A stretch of DNA of 64,000 nucleotides from Desulfitobacterium dichloroeliminans LMG P-21439. GTDB lineage: Bacteria > Bacillota > Desulfitobacteriia > Desulfitobacteriales > Desulfitobacteriaceae. The position numbers and the translations under genes were made by a program. This document shows, piece after piece, positions 42,089 to 51,053 of the stretch (position 1 is its first letter; each line of letters begins with the position of its first letter). Location: positions 348,001 through 412,000 of the forward strand of contig NC_019903.1 in assembly GCF_000243135.2 (NCBI RefSeq). The letters are read 5' to 3'. A model generated the notes under the pieces. That model was not told the origin of the DNA, did no database searches, and saw only the letters and a list, made by a program, of their open reading frames with translations.

Positions 42089-42943
42089 ATCACTGCGATT
42101 ATTGTTACAACACTCCAAGAAGCCATTCGTAAAAAGACCTTCATTGTGATGGGGATTGTCTCTCTTCTTTACTTGGTATTCTGGACAATCATGCTCAATT
42201 ATTTTCCTAATTCTCCAGTGACCCATGGGATGGGGCAAGAGCAATTCCGACCCTTTGCCCTGCAGATGGTCACGCGGATGGGTTTTCAATTCTCCTCGAT
42301 GCTAATCGCTTTGCTCACCATTATGTTGGGCTCCGGTGCCATCGCTTCCGAGCTGGAGTCCGGGCTAATTCATGGCATTCTGGCCCGCCCGATTCAGCGC
42401 TATGAATACATTCTGGGTAAGCTTTTCGGCTTAGTCATCTTAGCTAGCCTTTATGCGACAGTGCTTTTCACCTTGATCCTGGTGATTGGCTCCTTCTATG
42501 GTCTTGACACGATTCTAAGCCTGACCTTTGGGCAGATTCTCAAAGGCTGGTTGCTCTATCTTTTGCTACCGGTGGCCCTGCTCTGCCTCACGGTCTACGG
42601 CTCGGTATCCTTAAAGGCAGTGGCTAATGGTATCGCGGTCATCTTCATCTACATCTTAGGGAATGTGGGCGGCATGGTCGAGATGATAGGTGGCTATTTG
42701 AATAGCGATTCCATCATCAGTACAGGGATTTTCATCAGCCTAATCTCTCCCTTTCAAACCATCTATACCACCATGGAGAGAGTCATGGTCCCTAATTCGG
42801 AACTGGCGGGAAGTGCCATGTCCGCCGCCAGCCTTTCCGGTAGCGGTCAACCGGCCAGCCCCTGGATGTTTATCTATATCGCTCTCTATATGCTGACCTT
42901 TGTGGCCCTCGCCACCTGGAAGTTCTCGAAGAAGGATATCTAA
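42089..42943 (+). CDS. ABC-2 type permease with apparent ATC start codon
   Basis: About 284 residues, six membrane segments (for example MGIVSLLYLVFWTIML and LYMLTFVALATWKF). The N-terminal segment TAIIVTTLQEAIRKKTFIVMG is typical of ABC-2 permeases, but the first ATG (42146) and GTG (42143) lie inside it. GAGGAGG (42074-42080) stands eight bases before ATC 42089, where a start is expected. Either ATC is used, or the ribosome starts again at ATT 42098/42101, or the true ATG was lost. From ATG 42146 the protein would lack 19 residues. Confidence 0.75.
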   Translation: MTAIIVTTLQEAIRKKTFIVMGIVSLLYLVFWTIMLNYFPNSPVTHGMGQEQFRPFALQMVTRMGFQFSSMLIALLTIMLGSGAIASELESGLIHGILARPIQRYEYILGKLFGLVILASLYATVLFTLILVIGSFYGLDTILSLTFGQILKGWLLYLLLPVALLCLTVYGSVSLKAVANGIAVIFIYILGNVGGMVEMIGGYLNSDSIISTGIFISLISPFQTIYTTMERVMVPNSELAGSAMSAASLSGSGQPASPWMFIYIALYMLTFVALATWKFSKKDI

Positions 42944-43020
42944 GACAAGGTAATTAGATTCCCTTGCAATCAACCAAAGGCATTCTAAGAGTGAGGGTCA
43001 TATAAGGCTGAAGGTTTTAA

Positions 43021-43055
43021 ATAGGTGAAGTGGAGAGGTTAGAGGTTAGAGGTTA
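43021..43055. repeat. Short tandem GAGGTTA repeats
   Basis: Three GAGGTTA units in a row near 43032-43052, of the kind found at slippage points. No gene in 42944-43130 otherwise. Confidence 0.6.
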
Positions 43056-43130
43056 AAGAATTGTCTAGAAAACTAGGCTTTTGGCAGAAAGGGATTAGAG
43101 ATTGATGTTATGGTGACAAAAGGGATTTTA

Positions 43131-43595
43131 ATGACAGGTCCTATCTTGGCATCCGTGATGATGGTTGTTATGGCCAATCTGATCCGGGCCAAAAGCATGA
43201 GCAAACCTGTGGAAGCCAAGAAGCTTATTTTGCCTCCCCTGTTCATGGCGACAGGAACGAGTATGTTTATCCTGCCCATGTTCCGTCCTACCCAGGCCGA
43301 GTTGATCTGTGCCGTGGCGATGGGGATGCTTTTTTCGATACTCTTGATTAAAACCTCTAAGTTCGAGGTGCGGGACAATCGAATCTATCTCCAGCGTTCA
43401 AAGTTGTTTTTAGTGGTGTTGTTCGGCTTAATGGTGATCCGCATGGTCGGGAAGATGGTCTTGCCGGATGTGATCCTCATCGAGCCTGCTCAGATGAGCG
43501 GAATCTTTTTCATCTTAGCCTTGAGCATGATTTTTCCATGGCGGATTGCCATGTATGTAGGCTTCCGAAGACTAGAACAGCAACTTCATTCGTGA
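43131..43595 (+). CDS. CcdC-like membrane protein (DUF1453)
   Basis: About 154 residues with four membrane segments. The pattern of a basic loop KSMSKPVEAKKLILPPLFMATG after the first segment is typical of CcdC/YneN-type proteins linked in Bacillus to cytochrome c maturation; the function is not established. ATG 43131 (AAAAGGG seven bases before it) is preferred to ATG 43110. It lies after the ABC operon but has a weak connection to it. Confidence 0.75.
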   Translation: MTGPILASVMMVVMANLIRAKSMSKPVEAKKLILPPLFMATGTSMFILPMFRPTQAELICAVAMGMLFSILLIKTSKFEVRDNRIYLQRSKLFLVVLFGLMVIRMVGKMVLPDVILIEPAQMSGIFFILALSMIFPWRIAMYVGFRRLEQQLHS

Positions 43596-43600
43596 TACAC

Positions 43601-43642
43601 AATAAGCTTTGCCTAAGATGATTTAGGCAAAGCTTATTTTTT
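43601..43642 (+). terminator. Terminator of the CcdC-like gene
   Basis: AATAAGCTTTGCCTAA (43601-43616) pairs perfectly with TTAGGCAAAGCTTATT (43623-43638), followed by further T. Confidence 0.92.
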
Positions 43643-43792
43643 GGGGAGAGCAAGTGTAGATTCAGGGATATGGATTGCCTTGAATGGGATAATTTGCACT
43701 TTAAGGTAGGATTCGGGAGGAGAGTGTCGAAGTAGAGTTACAATGCGTTTTGGAGGGTATGTTATTGAGGTAGTACGTATTAGGGTCATTAA

Positions 43793-43822
43793 AATAAAAA
43801 AGGGCATCCATTCGGAGCCCTA
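43793..43822 (-). terminator. Terminator of the toxin-antitoxin operon
   Basis: Read leftward, GGGCTCC and GGATGCCC pair around GAAT with one bulge, and a T-run follows. It lies just past the toxin stop. Confidence 0.7.
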
Positions 43823-43826
43823 TGCG

Positions 43827-44162
43827 TCAGTTATTCTGAGTAATGAATCGTATGAATGCTTCTTGAATATTTGCATAATCAATAGGATGAAGTGTTCCAA
43901 TCTTAAAGTCAAGCTGTGAGGGGTTCAATATTATAGCTTTTGATACTCTAGCGGTAGATTTGAATCTTAAGTTAGTATATTGCCAATAATTTATTGGAAT
44001 ATCATATTTATCATTTTCGCGAGGCTGGGTTTTTGTTACCTTTATTACTAAAACTTCAAGACGCTCAATGTTTAGAATTATTACTGGTCTAGGGAGGAAC
44101 TGAGAAGTATCTTCTTCAAGAGGAAACTTTGCAAACCAGACATCACCATTATTAATGATCAT
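43827..44162 (-). CDS. PemK/MazF-family toxin
   Basis: 111 residues with the MazF/PemK pattern: NNGDVWFAKFPLEED at the start, RPVIILNIE next, then VIKVTKTQ and a C-terminal helix. Such toxins are endoribonucleases that cut mRNA. The divergent middle (RENDKYDIPINYWQY) resembles the 'type II toxin PemK/MazF, PF02452' proteins. It overlaps the upstream antitoxin gene by four bases, as usual in these operons. Confidence 0.85.
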   Translation of the reverse strand: MIINNGDVWFAKFPLEEDTSQFLPRPVIILNIERLEVLVIKVTKTQPRENDKYDIPINYWQYTNLRFKSTARVSKAIILNPSQLDFKIGTLHPIDYANIQEAFIRFITQNN

Positions 44163-44386
44163 TTCTTCTTTAGATTGTTGTACATCTCATCCCACTCTGT
44201 CTCGTCAAGCCAAGTATCATCTTTTGGGATTACTGTGAGACCGGATTTATTAATTCTGGTATTAGATCTCGCAATCTTATCAATAACATCTTTATTTTTG
44301 CTTATAAATTCAGTAAAGGTTGTGTCCTCTTTTTTTTGAGGTATTGGCATTTTATCCATCTCCTCACCATGATACTTCTTATCCAT
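44159..44386 (-). CDS. Antitoxin of the PemK/MazF-type pair
   Basis: 75 residues, highly charged, with no recognised DNA-binding motif. The C-terminal part (WLDETEWDEMYNNLKKK) is acidic and probably wraps the toxin. ATG 44386 has AGGGATGG before it; ATG 44350, with GAGGAG nine bases before, would give 63 residues. It is called an antitoxin from gene order and the overlap with the toxin. Confidence 0.75.
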   Translation of the reverse strand: MDKKYHGEEMDKMPIPQKKEDTTFTEFISKNKDVIDKIARSNTRINKSGLTVIPKDDTWLDETEWDEMYNNLKKK

Positions 44387-44877
44387 ATCATACCATCCCT
44401 AACGAGTTAGTTTCAATAAATATTATGTCCATTTTACAGAATATAGAAGGTTATTGTCGGATGTGCATGGAATCAATTGTAATTCTCTGGAGCACGGAGT
44501 ACAACACGCCGTTCCCGAAACTTAGAATATATGAATGCAGTAAGAGGCTTCGGGAACCGCTGGACGTTAGGGGAAATGTTCACCAGAAAGAATTAAAGGT
44601 AAAGGATGACTGAATTATGCTGTCAAAGAAACCCACTCCCTTTGATAGAAAAAGAGATGAAAACCCTTAATAAAAATGCTAATTCATATAGATTCATTTA
44701 TTGATGAAATAATATCTGATGAAACGACAATTACGTCCTTGCTTAAGTTGAGAAAAATTCCCTATTTTACAGATAGTAGTTATGCCTACTAAGAATCAGC
44801 GAATGATTGACTATTTGCAAAAAATGTCTATTGAATTGCTGTAAACAGGTACCTTTTAAGATTTAAGGGGGATAAAT
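44387..44877. other. Spacer with a possible AbiTii-like fragment
   Basis: No intact gene. A 38-codon frame from ATG 44678 (LIHIDSFIDEIISDETTI, then SLLKLRK) faintly resembles the N-terminus of AbiTii abortive-infection proteins but breaks at a stop, and it has no ribosome site. It could be a relic; chance is also possible. Confidence 0.3.
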
Positions 44878-45294
44878 ATGGTTTTAATAGTGCTCTCGCT
44901 AATAATGGGGTTCATAGGTTTGAACATTGGAGGAATCATTGGTGGGGCAGAAATCTATGCGTATTTGTTTGGTTTAGTAGGAGTTTTAAGCCCCGGTCTT
45001 TATACGTTAGAACGAGTATATAAAGGATCAAAAATAAATAAAGCTGATGAGCGATTATTTACGAAAGAAGATGAATCAGGATTGATTAAGTTGAGAGACA
45101 TAGAGGTATTGAGTAATTCTCAACTTGAAGAAGTAATCGAGATACGCAAGAAGAAAGCTGATAAAAATGAAAACCACGAGCTGTATCAGAAATATAAGAA
45201 AATGCTAGATGGATTAAAGCAAGATGGATTTTTAGATGAAGGAGAATATTTCACTAGTCTGGACAAACTTGAGGAACATTATAGAGTTTATTAA
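44878..45294 (+). CDS. Small membrane protein with SHOCT-like end
   Basis: 138 residues. Two N-terminal membrane segments (VLIVLSLIMGFIGLNIGGII; YAYLFGLVGVLSPGLY) and a charged helical C-terminal half ending MLDGLKQDGFLDEGEYFTSLDKLEEHY, like the SHOCT motif (short C-terminal domain). The family is not recognised. AAGGGGGATAAAT precedes the ATG. It stands alone. Confidence 0.7.
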   Translation: MVLIVLSLIMGFIGLNIGGIIGGAEIYAYLFGLVGVLSPGLYTLERVYKGSKINKADERLFTKEDESGLIKLRDIEVLSNSQLEEVIEIRKKKADKNENHELYQKYKKMLDGLKQDGFLDEGEYFTSLDKLEEHYRVY

Positions 45295-45638
45295 TCTTAA
45301 GGGGCCGCAGATGGAGACCTCTAAATTTGAAGGCGCTCGGCATCGCATAATAGGGATGATCGACTGGGTGTAAGCCAAATTTCGCACCAGTGCCAAGTTT
45401 TATTTGCCATTGAGGATTTCCGCTAGGATGCTCTGAATGACTGCTGCATCTGCCCTAATGGCTGTACGCTGCGTTACATATATCCGCGTATTGGGCTGAT
45501 GATGTTGGGTCTGCAGAAAAATCTCTCGGTTAACTTTGCTAATTGTTCTTAATAGCCATTATTTACCGCGTTTGTCAACAGACCCCTGGTGACGAATTTG
45601 GGGGAGCAAGATTAGCCCTTCGAATGGCATATATTTTT
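45295..45638 (-). other. Spacer holding a decayed coding fragment
   Basis: Leftward, 45400-45561 reads about 52 codons without stops, including LLRTISKVNREIF and TAIRADAAVIQSILAEILNG, then TAA; the upstream side breaks at a stop. The peptide looks protein-like but I cannot name it. No start or ribosome site is seen. Confidence 0.35.
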
Positions 45639-45998
45639 TCATTGTAAAAGCCATGCTTCTGCTTCTTCTCTACTGGCAACCATTCGGAAATGAGGTCCTT
45701 TGTTCATTTCGAGAGCTAACTCACGAAATCTTCCTTTTTGGATGATTTCATCAGGGATAACGGCAACTGCTTTGATGCGGTAATTCATCAGTTTCTGGAG
45801 AATATCACCGGCAACTTTTGTTTTTAGCTCGAAGAAGTCTTCGGACAAAGCGGCGTAGTGGATCATAACCAGATCGGTATCATTTTCACCGCATAGAGAC
45901 ACCAGCTCTAAGGCATCGCTTTCTGAACGCATGGGAGTGGTGCTAGAGATTATTTCTAAATATTTTTTATCATTACTGCTAATAATTTGATAGTCCAT
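45639..45998 (-). CDS. DUF4180 protein
   Basis: 119 residues from ATG 45998 (GAGGTGAAAGAAGA before it). Features of DUF4180: VSLCGENDTDLVMIHYAALSEDFFELKTKVAGDI and IKAVAVIP. Its function is unknown. It follows the PadR regulator gene by 13 bases, and both sit behind a very long palindrome, so it is probably the target of that regulator. Confidence 0.85.
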   Translation of the reverse strand: MDYQIISSNDKKYLEIISSTTPMRSESDALELVSLCGENDTDLVMIHYAALSEDFFELKTKVAGDILQKLMNYRIKAVAVIPDEIIQKGRFRELALEMNKGPHFRMVASREEAEAWLLQ

Positions 45999-46011
45999 TC
46001 TTCTTTCACCT

Positions 46012-46554
46012 CTATACTTCATTCTCAAATAGTTTTTGTCTGACTTGGTTGATCCAGTCTAATTCTGCTTGATATGAGGATATTAAATTCTGATATAGCA
46101 TATCCCATAAAAAGGTTTCCCGGTCATTTCTGTTGGGTGAGTTAAGGGACCGTCTGCTTTTTTCCTGTTCTAAGAGTAACTGTACTCTTACGGTATCTTC
46201 ATATCTTGAGAGCTGTTCATTCAATTCCTGATTGTTCAAAACGTCCGACCAGGCTAGTTGGATCAGAAACGTCTTTTTAAATTCAGGAGCTTCTGGGGAT
46301 GACAGTACCCATTTTTTTAATTCATCCAATCCTTCTTTTGTTATCCGGTATAATTTTTTAGAGGGTGCACTATCCTGATGGATAACTTCGGGGTTAACCA
46401 ATCCCTCATTCTGCATCTGAAGCAAGGCTTTATAGATTTGATTATTATTGCCGGACCAATACATAAAGGAAGATTCCTGAAACACCTTCTTCAACTCATA
46501 GCCGGTAGATGGCTTCCAACTGAGGATGCCAAGTATTGCAAATGAAATTGACAT
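46012..46554 (-). CDS. PadR-family transcription regulator
   Basis: 180 residues. The N-terminal winged helix (ILGILSWKPSTGYELKKVF, then IYKALLQMQNEGLV) and the long C-terminal helices of the PadR-s1/Vir_act_alpha_C type (HQDSAPSKKLYRITKEGLDELKKW). PadR proteins sense phenolics, drugs or metals and repress their own operon. The perfect 19-bp-arm palindrome just upstream (46569-46610) is the likely operator. Confidence 0.93.
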   Translation of the reverse strand: MSISFAILGILSWKPSTGYELKKVFQESSFMYWSGNNNQIYKALLQMQNEGLVNPEVIHQDSAPSKKLYRITKEGLDELKKWVLSSPEAPEFKKTFLIQLAWSDVLNNQELNEQLSRYEDTVRVQLLLEQEKSRRSLNSPNRNDRETFLWDMLYQNLISSYQAELDWINQVRQKLFENEV

Positions 46555-46568
46555 AACGACACTCCTTT

Positions 46569-46610
46569 ACATTCATAACATAGGTTAATAGTAACCTATG
46601 TTATGAATGT
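46569..46610 (-). promoter_or_regulatory. Operator with 19-bp perfect arms upstream of padR
   Basis: ACATTCATAACATAGGTTA (46569-46587) and its exact complement (46592-46610) around ATAG. It contains the ATGT...ACAT core common to PadR operators and lies 15 bases before the padR ATG. Confidence 0.8.
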
Positions 46611-46708
46611 AGTCAATAGGATTAATTAGAATTCAGCTCCAATTTGCACAGGGTAATCAACGTAAAGGATTATCCCAAAAATATTAGTCGCTAAATTGCC
46701 AAGCAGGG

Positions 46709-46760
46709 TTGACAGCAAGGAAAAGATATACTATTCTTACTTATAGACCGACGGTCGGTC
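46709..46760 (+). promoter_or_regulatory. Promoter and TetR operator of the efflux operon
   Basis: TTGACA (46709-46714), 17 bases, TATTCT (46732-46737). Directly at the expected start is the palindrome GACCGAC-G-GTCGGTC (46746-46760), which matches operators of many TetR-type repressors. Confidence 0.75.
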
Positions 46761-46783
46761 GATATATAATTGGAGTGAACGAT

Positions 46784-47413
46784 ATGAGAGTTATAAAAGA
46801 GTATGATGAAAGACGAAGTGAGATTCTGGATGCGGCGGAGAGGCTCTTTCATGCAAAAGGCTATGACAAGAGTACTGTTAATGACATCTTGAATGAAGTC
46901 GGCATTGCCAAAGGTACTTTCTATTACTACTTCAAGTCCAAGGAGGACGTGTTGGATGCGATAGTAGAACGAGTCACGGAGGTTCTGGTCAGCAGGGCTC
47001 AAGGTATCCTTGAGAAAAGTGAGTTCAGTCCGGAAGAAAAACTGATGCACACGTTCTTGGCCATGCGAGTCGAGGATCAGGTCAACGGTGAACTATTAGA
47101 TGAATTGCACAAAGGGGAAAATGCCTTATTGCATCAGAAGTCCTTGCATGAGATGGTTACAGTCATCGCTCCCGTTCTGGTCGAGATTATTGAAGAGGGT
47201 ATTGAAAAGAAGGTTTGGAGCTGCAGATATCCTTTAGAGTACATGCAGATTTTCCTAGTAAGCACATTAACTTTAACGGATGAAGGGATTTTTCCCACGG
47301 ACGATGCCGATGCTCAGGGGAAGATGATGGTGGCCTTAATTGCCATGCTGGAGAGGATGTTGAATGTCCCTGAAGATTACTTTACTCAAATGTATCTCCA
47401 AAACTGGGGATGA
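46784..47413 (+). CDS. TetR-family regulator
   Basis: 209 residues from ATG 46784 (GGAGTG before it). The N-terminal helix-turn-helix is ILDAAERLFHAKGYDKSTVNDILNEVGIAKGTFYYYFKSK in pattern, then a helical ligand domain. The palindrome at 46746 is its likely operator. The downstream MFS gene begins 20 bases after its stop; the set TetR, MFS, FtsX-type permease and ATPase is one operon by spacing. Confidence 0.94.
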   Translation: MRVIKEYDERRSEILDAAERLFHAKGYDKSTVNDILNEVGIAKGTFYYYFKSKEDVLDAIVERVTEVLVSRAQGILEKSEFSPEEKLMHTFLAMRVEDQVNGELLDELHKGENALLHQKSLHEMVTVIAPVLVEIIEEGIEKKVWSCRYPLEYMQIFLVSTLTLTDEGIFPTDDADAQGKMMVALIAMLERMLNVPEDYFTQMYLQNWG

Positions 47414-47433
47414 TTTAATTAGGGGGGAGCAAG

Positions 47434-48714
47434 TTGAAACAGTTTATGATCTTATGGATCGGTCAACTAATCTCCAGCATTGGCAGTGGGATGACGGCGT
47501 TTGCGGTGGCGATTTATGTGTACCAGTTGACAGGGAGTGCTACTTGGGTGTCGGTGGCAGCACTCTTGGCCTATCTGCCGACGATTCTGCTGAGTCCGCT
47601 GGGCGGTATTCTTGCTGATCGTTATGATAGAAGGTTGATGATGATTCTTGGTGATTCATTCTCTGCCTTAGGCCTGCTTTCAATTCTGATTAGCATCCAG
47701 ACGGGCCATGGGGGAGTTCGGCCAGTATTTATTGGTGTAACCATCAGCTCCATTTTCTTAGCTTTGCTTGAACCGGCTTATAAGGCTACGGTTACAGATC
47801 TTCTTTCCGAAGAGGACTACGCAAAAGCAAGCGGCTTGGTGCAGATGGCGGGAGCTTCTAAGTATTTGCTATCACCTTTTATAGCAGGGGTTATCCTCTC
47901 GGTTTCAGACATCAGCGCCATTTTATTGATTGATATGGCGACGATTCTGATTACCGTCGTGGCTGTAGGGTTCGTTCGGAAGAGGATTCAAGTAATGAAG
48001 CCCTCTACGAATAACTTTAATTTCTTCCGGGAGTTCGCAGAAGGGATGAAGAGCATTACTCGCGACGCAGGGGTAAGCAGTTTAGTGGTGTTGATGTTTT
48101 TCATGTGTTTCTTTGTCGCGTTTATTCAGACGCTCATGGTGCCCATGATTCTGGCTTTTACAGATGCGAAGACCCTGGGGATTATGGAGTCAGTGAGTGC
48201 AGTCGGCATGCTCATCGGGAGTGTGCTCATTGGTGTTTTAAATATACGGGGCAATTATGCTAGAATTCTGATGATTTCACTGATGGTTGCGGGTATCTTT
48301 ATGGCCATGACTGGGACAACAACGAATAGCTGGTTACTGGTGGTGTACTGCATGCTGTTCTTTACAGCATTGCCTTTTGTGAATACTTCTGCCGATGTGC
48401 TGATCCGTAAGAGGATACCTAATGATGTACAGGGCAGGGCTTGGGGAATGATCAGTGTACTTACTCAGACGGGTTATGTGGTGGCCTATGCGGTCTGTGG
48501 GGTACTGGCGGATTATGTGTTTGGCCCGCTCTTGATGGATGAGGGACTGCTTGCCGGGAGTATCGGACAGCTCATTGGTACAGGAGAAGGACGGGGCATT
48601 GGCCTTATGCTCATAATTACAGGAATAGTCATGTTTGCTTTTGCCTTTATATTTGGCTCGCGTAAGAGCATCCAAGGGATGGAGAGGAGTACCTATGAAC
48701 TGGCTCATCATTAA
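47434..48714 (+). CDS. MFS efflux transporter
   Basis: 426 residues, about twelve membrane segments, with MFS motif A (GGILADRYDRRLMM). It is of the enterobactin-exporter/macrolide-efflux type (FMILWIGQLISSIGSGMTAFAV at the start). TTG 47434 follows AGGGGGGAGCAAG. Under a TetR-type repressor it is most likely a drug or metabolite exporter. The ATG of the next gene lies 20 bases before its stop. Confidence 0.92.
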   Translation: MKQFMILWIGQLISSIGSGMTAFAVAIYVYQLTGSATWVSVAALLAYLPTILLSPLGGILADRYDRRLMMILGDSFSALGLLSILISIQTGHGGVRPVFIGVTISSIFLALLEPAYKATVTDLLSEEDYAKASGLVQMAGASKYLLSPFIAGVILSVSDISAILLIDMATILITVVAVGFVRKRIQVMKPSTNNFNFFREFAEGMKSITRDAGVSSLVVLMFFMCFFVAFIQTLMVPMILAFTDAKTLGIMESVSAVGMLIGSVLIGVLNIRGNYARILMISLMVAGIFMAMTGTTTNSWLLVVYCMLFFTALPFVNTSADVLIRKRIPNDVQGRAWGMISVLTQTGYVVAYAVCGVLADYVFGPLLMDEGLLAGSIGQLIGTGEGRGIGLMLIITGIVMFAFAFIFGSRKSIQGMERSTYELAHH

Positions 48715-51049
48715 AAACGATTTTTTAAGAAACAAAATTATCAATCTTACCTTGCTTTTGTTCATGATGTTTTCGGCCTGTCTGGCGGTGTTATCTGTGG
48801 TGATGGCGGTACAAACCTTTACAGCGATTTCGGAGCTCTATGCAACGGCCCAACCGCCTCATTTTTTGCAGATGCACAAGGGAGAGATCCAGCAGGAAGA
48901 AATTACGGAATTTATGTCAGGATACGAAGGCCTCACGGATGGGCAGGTTGTCACCATGGTGAATGTATACGGTGAAAGCCTGACGATCGTGGGTCGCGAG
49001 GGTACTTACGATCTGGCCGACTGCCGTCTCGATATTGGTCTGGTCAAGCAAAATGAGGCCAAGGATTTGCTTCTGAATGCTGAGCATGAGAAGGTCAGCC
49101 TGGCTAAAGGTGAAGTGGGGATGCCGATTCTTTTAAAAGGAATGTACGGCATGGAAATCGGGGATCAGGTCATTTTATCCAGTAATAATATCACGCAAAA
49201 ATTTGTCATTGCCGAGTTTGTTTTGGATGCGCAGATGAATTCAACCATGACCTCCTCCACAAGAATTTTGTTAAACGATGAAGATTTTGCTGGGCTGGAA
49301 GGTCAGATTGGCGAGAATGAATACCTGATCGAAGGGTATTTTAGCGATACGAAAGAGGCTGCCAATTTCCAGACTGCCTATGAGAATGCCGGTCTGCCGC
49401 AGAATGGGCAGGCTGTAACCTATACCATAATCTTTATGCTGAGTGCTTTGACGGATATCGTGACGGTTTTTGTCTTGCTACTGGTCAGCCTCCTCTTAAT
49501 CTTAGTGGCCTTTATCTGCGTTAGATATACCATCATGGCGGCTTTGGAGGAAGATATCGGTGAGATTGGCACCATGAAAGCCATCGGGTTATCCTTCAGC
49601 AATATTCGGGACCTTTATCTACATAAGTACCGTGCCTTAGCTGTGGTCGGGGTAAGTGCCGGAACGATTCTAGCCTTCGTTCTGAGCGGAATATTTACTA
49701 AGCATATCAGTACAACCTTTGGGAATGTAAGGCTTTCGCTTTTCACAATCCTCTTAGCCCTTGTTGTGGGCGGGCTTGTTTTCCTGCTTATCAACGTTTA
49801 TTGTGCCAGGGTGTTGAAGAAAATCAAAAAGGTAACTGTTGTTGATGCACTGGTGAGGGGAAAAGGATTTGAAAACGAGCAAGGCGGTAGCAAGGACGGA
49901 CTGCATCGGGCCAAGAGACTGCCAATTAACTGGCAGCTGAGCCTTCGCGAGGTATTCTACCATTTTAAACAGTGGGTCATTGTCTTTGCCGTCGTGATGA
50001 TAGCATTTATGATGATGATGGTTCCTGTAAATCTCTTGAATACCTTTGAGGCTCCTGAGTTTATAACCTATATGGGTAGCTCCTTAGAGGATATCTTGAT
50101 CGAAGTAGAAAATGGTGAAAAGCTGGAAAGCAATTATGCTCGTGTCAAACAGGTTTTGGTCAATGATGCTACGGTGAAGAATTATTATGAATATGGTCGA
50201 GTGCGTGTCCAGACTACAGATGCTGATGGGGAGCTTATGAATCTGCATATCGACAGAGGTGACAACTCAGGAAATGAACTGAAGTATCTACAGGGACGGG
50301 CCCCTGAGGGGGAAAAGGAGATTGCAATCTCCTATCTCAATGCCAGTAAAATCGGAAAAGATGCCGGGGAGACCATGGTGCTGTCCTTTATCGACAAACA
50401 GCAGGAATTCGTGATCTCCGGAGTTTATCAGGATGTGACCAGCGGCGGTTTTACAGCCAAGTCCCATTTTGACTTCTTGGGAGTTCCGGCTGAGAAATAT
50501 ACATTTTCCGTTCATCTTCAGGACCCTGAGCAAGTCGAGGCCAAGGCTCAGGAATGGTCGGGAATCTTAGGAACTGGGGTAACAGTGGATCCCATGGAGG
50601 AATTTATCGACCAGACCTTGGGTGGTGTCTCAAGACAGTTGAGGACGATTGTTTTGGCCACGGTCCTGATGGGCGCTTGTTTGGCTATGCTCATTATCGT
50701 GTTGTTTTTGAAACTACGCTTGGCCAAGGATGGATCGGCAATCGCAATTTTAAAAGCCCTTGGATTTTCTGAACGGGATATCCGTGTGCAATACCTGATA
50801 AAGATTGGAGCCGTTTCTCTAATCGGTATTCTGGCAGGGATTCTCTTCACGGATATCCTAGGAGAGAAGATTGTGAACGCTGCCTTGAGCCTAGCTGGAT
50901 TGGGGATTAAGCAAGTAGAACTGATGAACAACCCAATCATCGAATATATCTTGTGTCCATGGGGATTGTTGGCACTCATCCTGCTGGTGACCTGGATAGT
51001 TCTGGGTTCTATCCGCAAATACACCATCGTGAAGTACATTAATGAGTAA
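48695..51049 (+). CDS. FtsX-family ABC permease
   Basis: About 784 residues from ATG 48695 (GAGAGGAG before it). Two FtsX cores: one around residues 260-380 and one at the C-terminus, with a membrane segment near the start. It resembles permeases of antimicrobial-peptide and lipid-type (LolCE/BceB-like) exporters. It overlaps the MFS gene by 20 bases and its ATPase follows at 51166. No external partner protein is seen. Confidence 0.92.
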   Translation: MNWLIIKNDFLRNKIINLTLLLFMMFSACLAVLSVVMAVQTFTAISELYATAQPPHFLQMHKGEIQQEEITEFMSGYEGLTDGQVVTMVNVYGESLTIVGREGTYDLADCRLDIGLVKQNEAKDLLLNAEHEKVSLAKGEVGMPILLKGMYGMEIGDQVILSSNNITQKFVIAEFVLDAQMNSTMTSSTRILLNDEDFAGLEGQIGENEYLIEGYFSDTKEAANFQTAYENAGLPQNGQAVTYTIIFMLSALTDIVTVFVLLLVSLLLILVAFICVRYTIMAALEEDIGEIGTMKAIGLSFSNIRDLYLHKYRALAVVGVSAGTILAFVLSGIFTKHISTTFGNVRLSLFTILLALVVGGLVFLLINVYCARVLKKIKKVTVVDALVRGKGFENEQGGSKDGLHRAKRLPINWQLSLREVFYHFKQWVIVFAVVMIAFMMMMVPVNLLNTFEAPEFITYMGSSLEDILIEVENGEKLESNYARVKQVLVNDATVKNYYEYGRVRVQTTDADGELMNLHIDRGDNSGNELKYLQGRAPEGEKEIAISYLNASKIGKDAGETMVLSFIDKQQEFVISGVYQDVTSGGFTAKSHFDFLGVPAEKYTFSVHLQDPEQVEAKAQEWSGILGTGVTVDPMEEFIDQTLGGVSRQLRTIVLATVLMGACLAMLIIVLFLKLRLAKDGSAIAILKALGFSERDIRVQYLIKIGAVSLIGILAGILFTDILGEKIVNAALSLAGLGIKQVELMNNPIIEYILCPWGLLALILLVTWIVLGSIRKYTIVKYINE

Positions 51050-51053
51050 AAGT

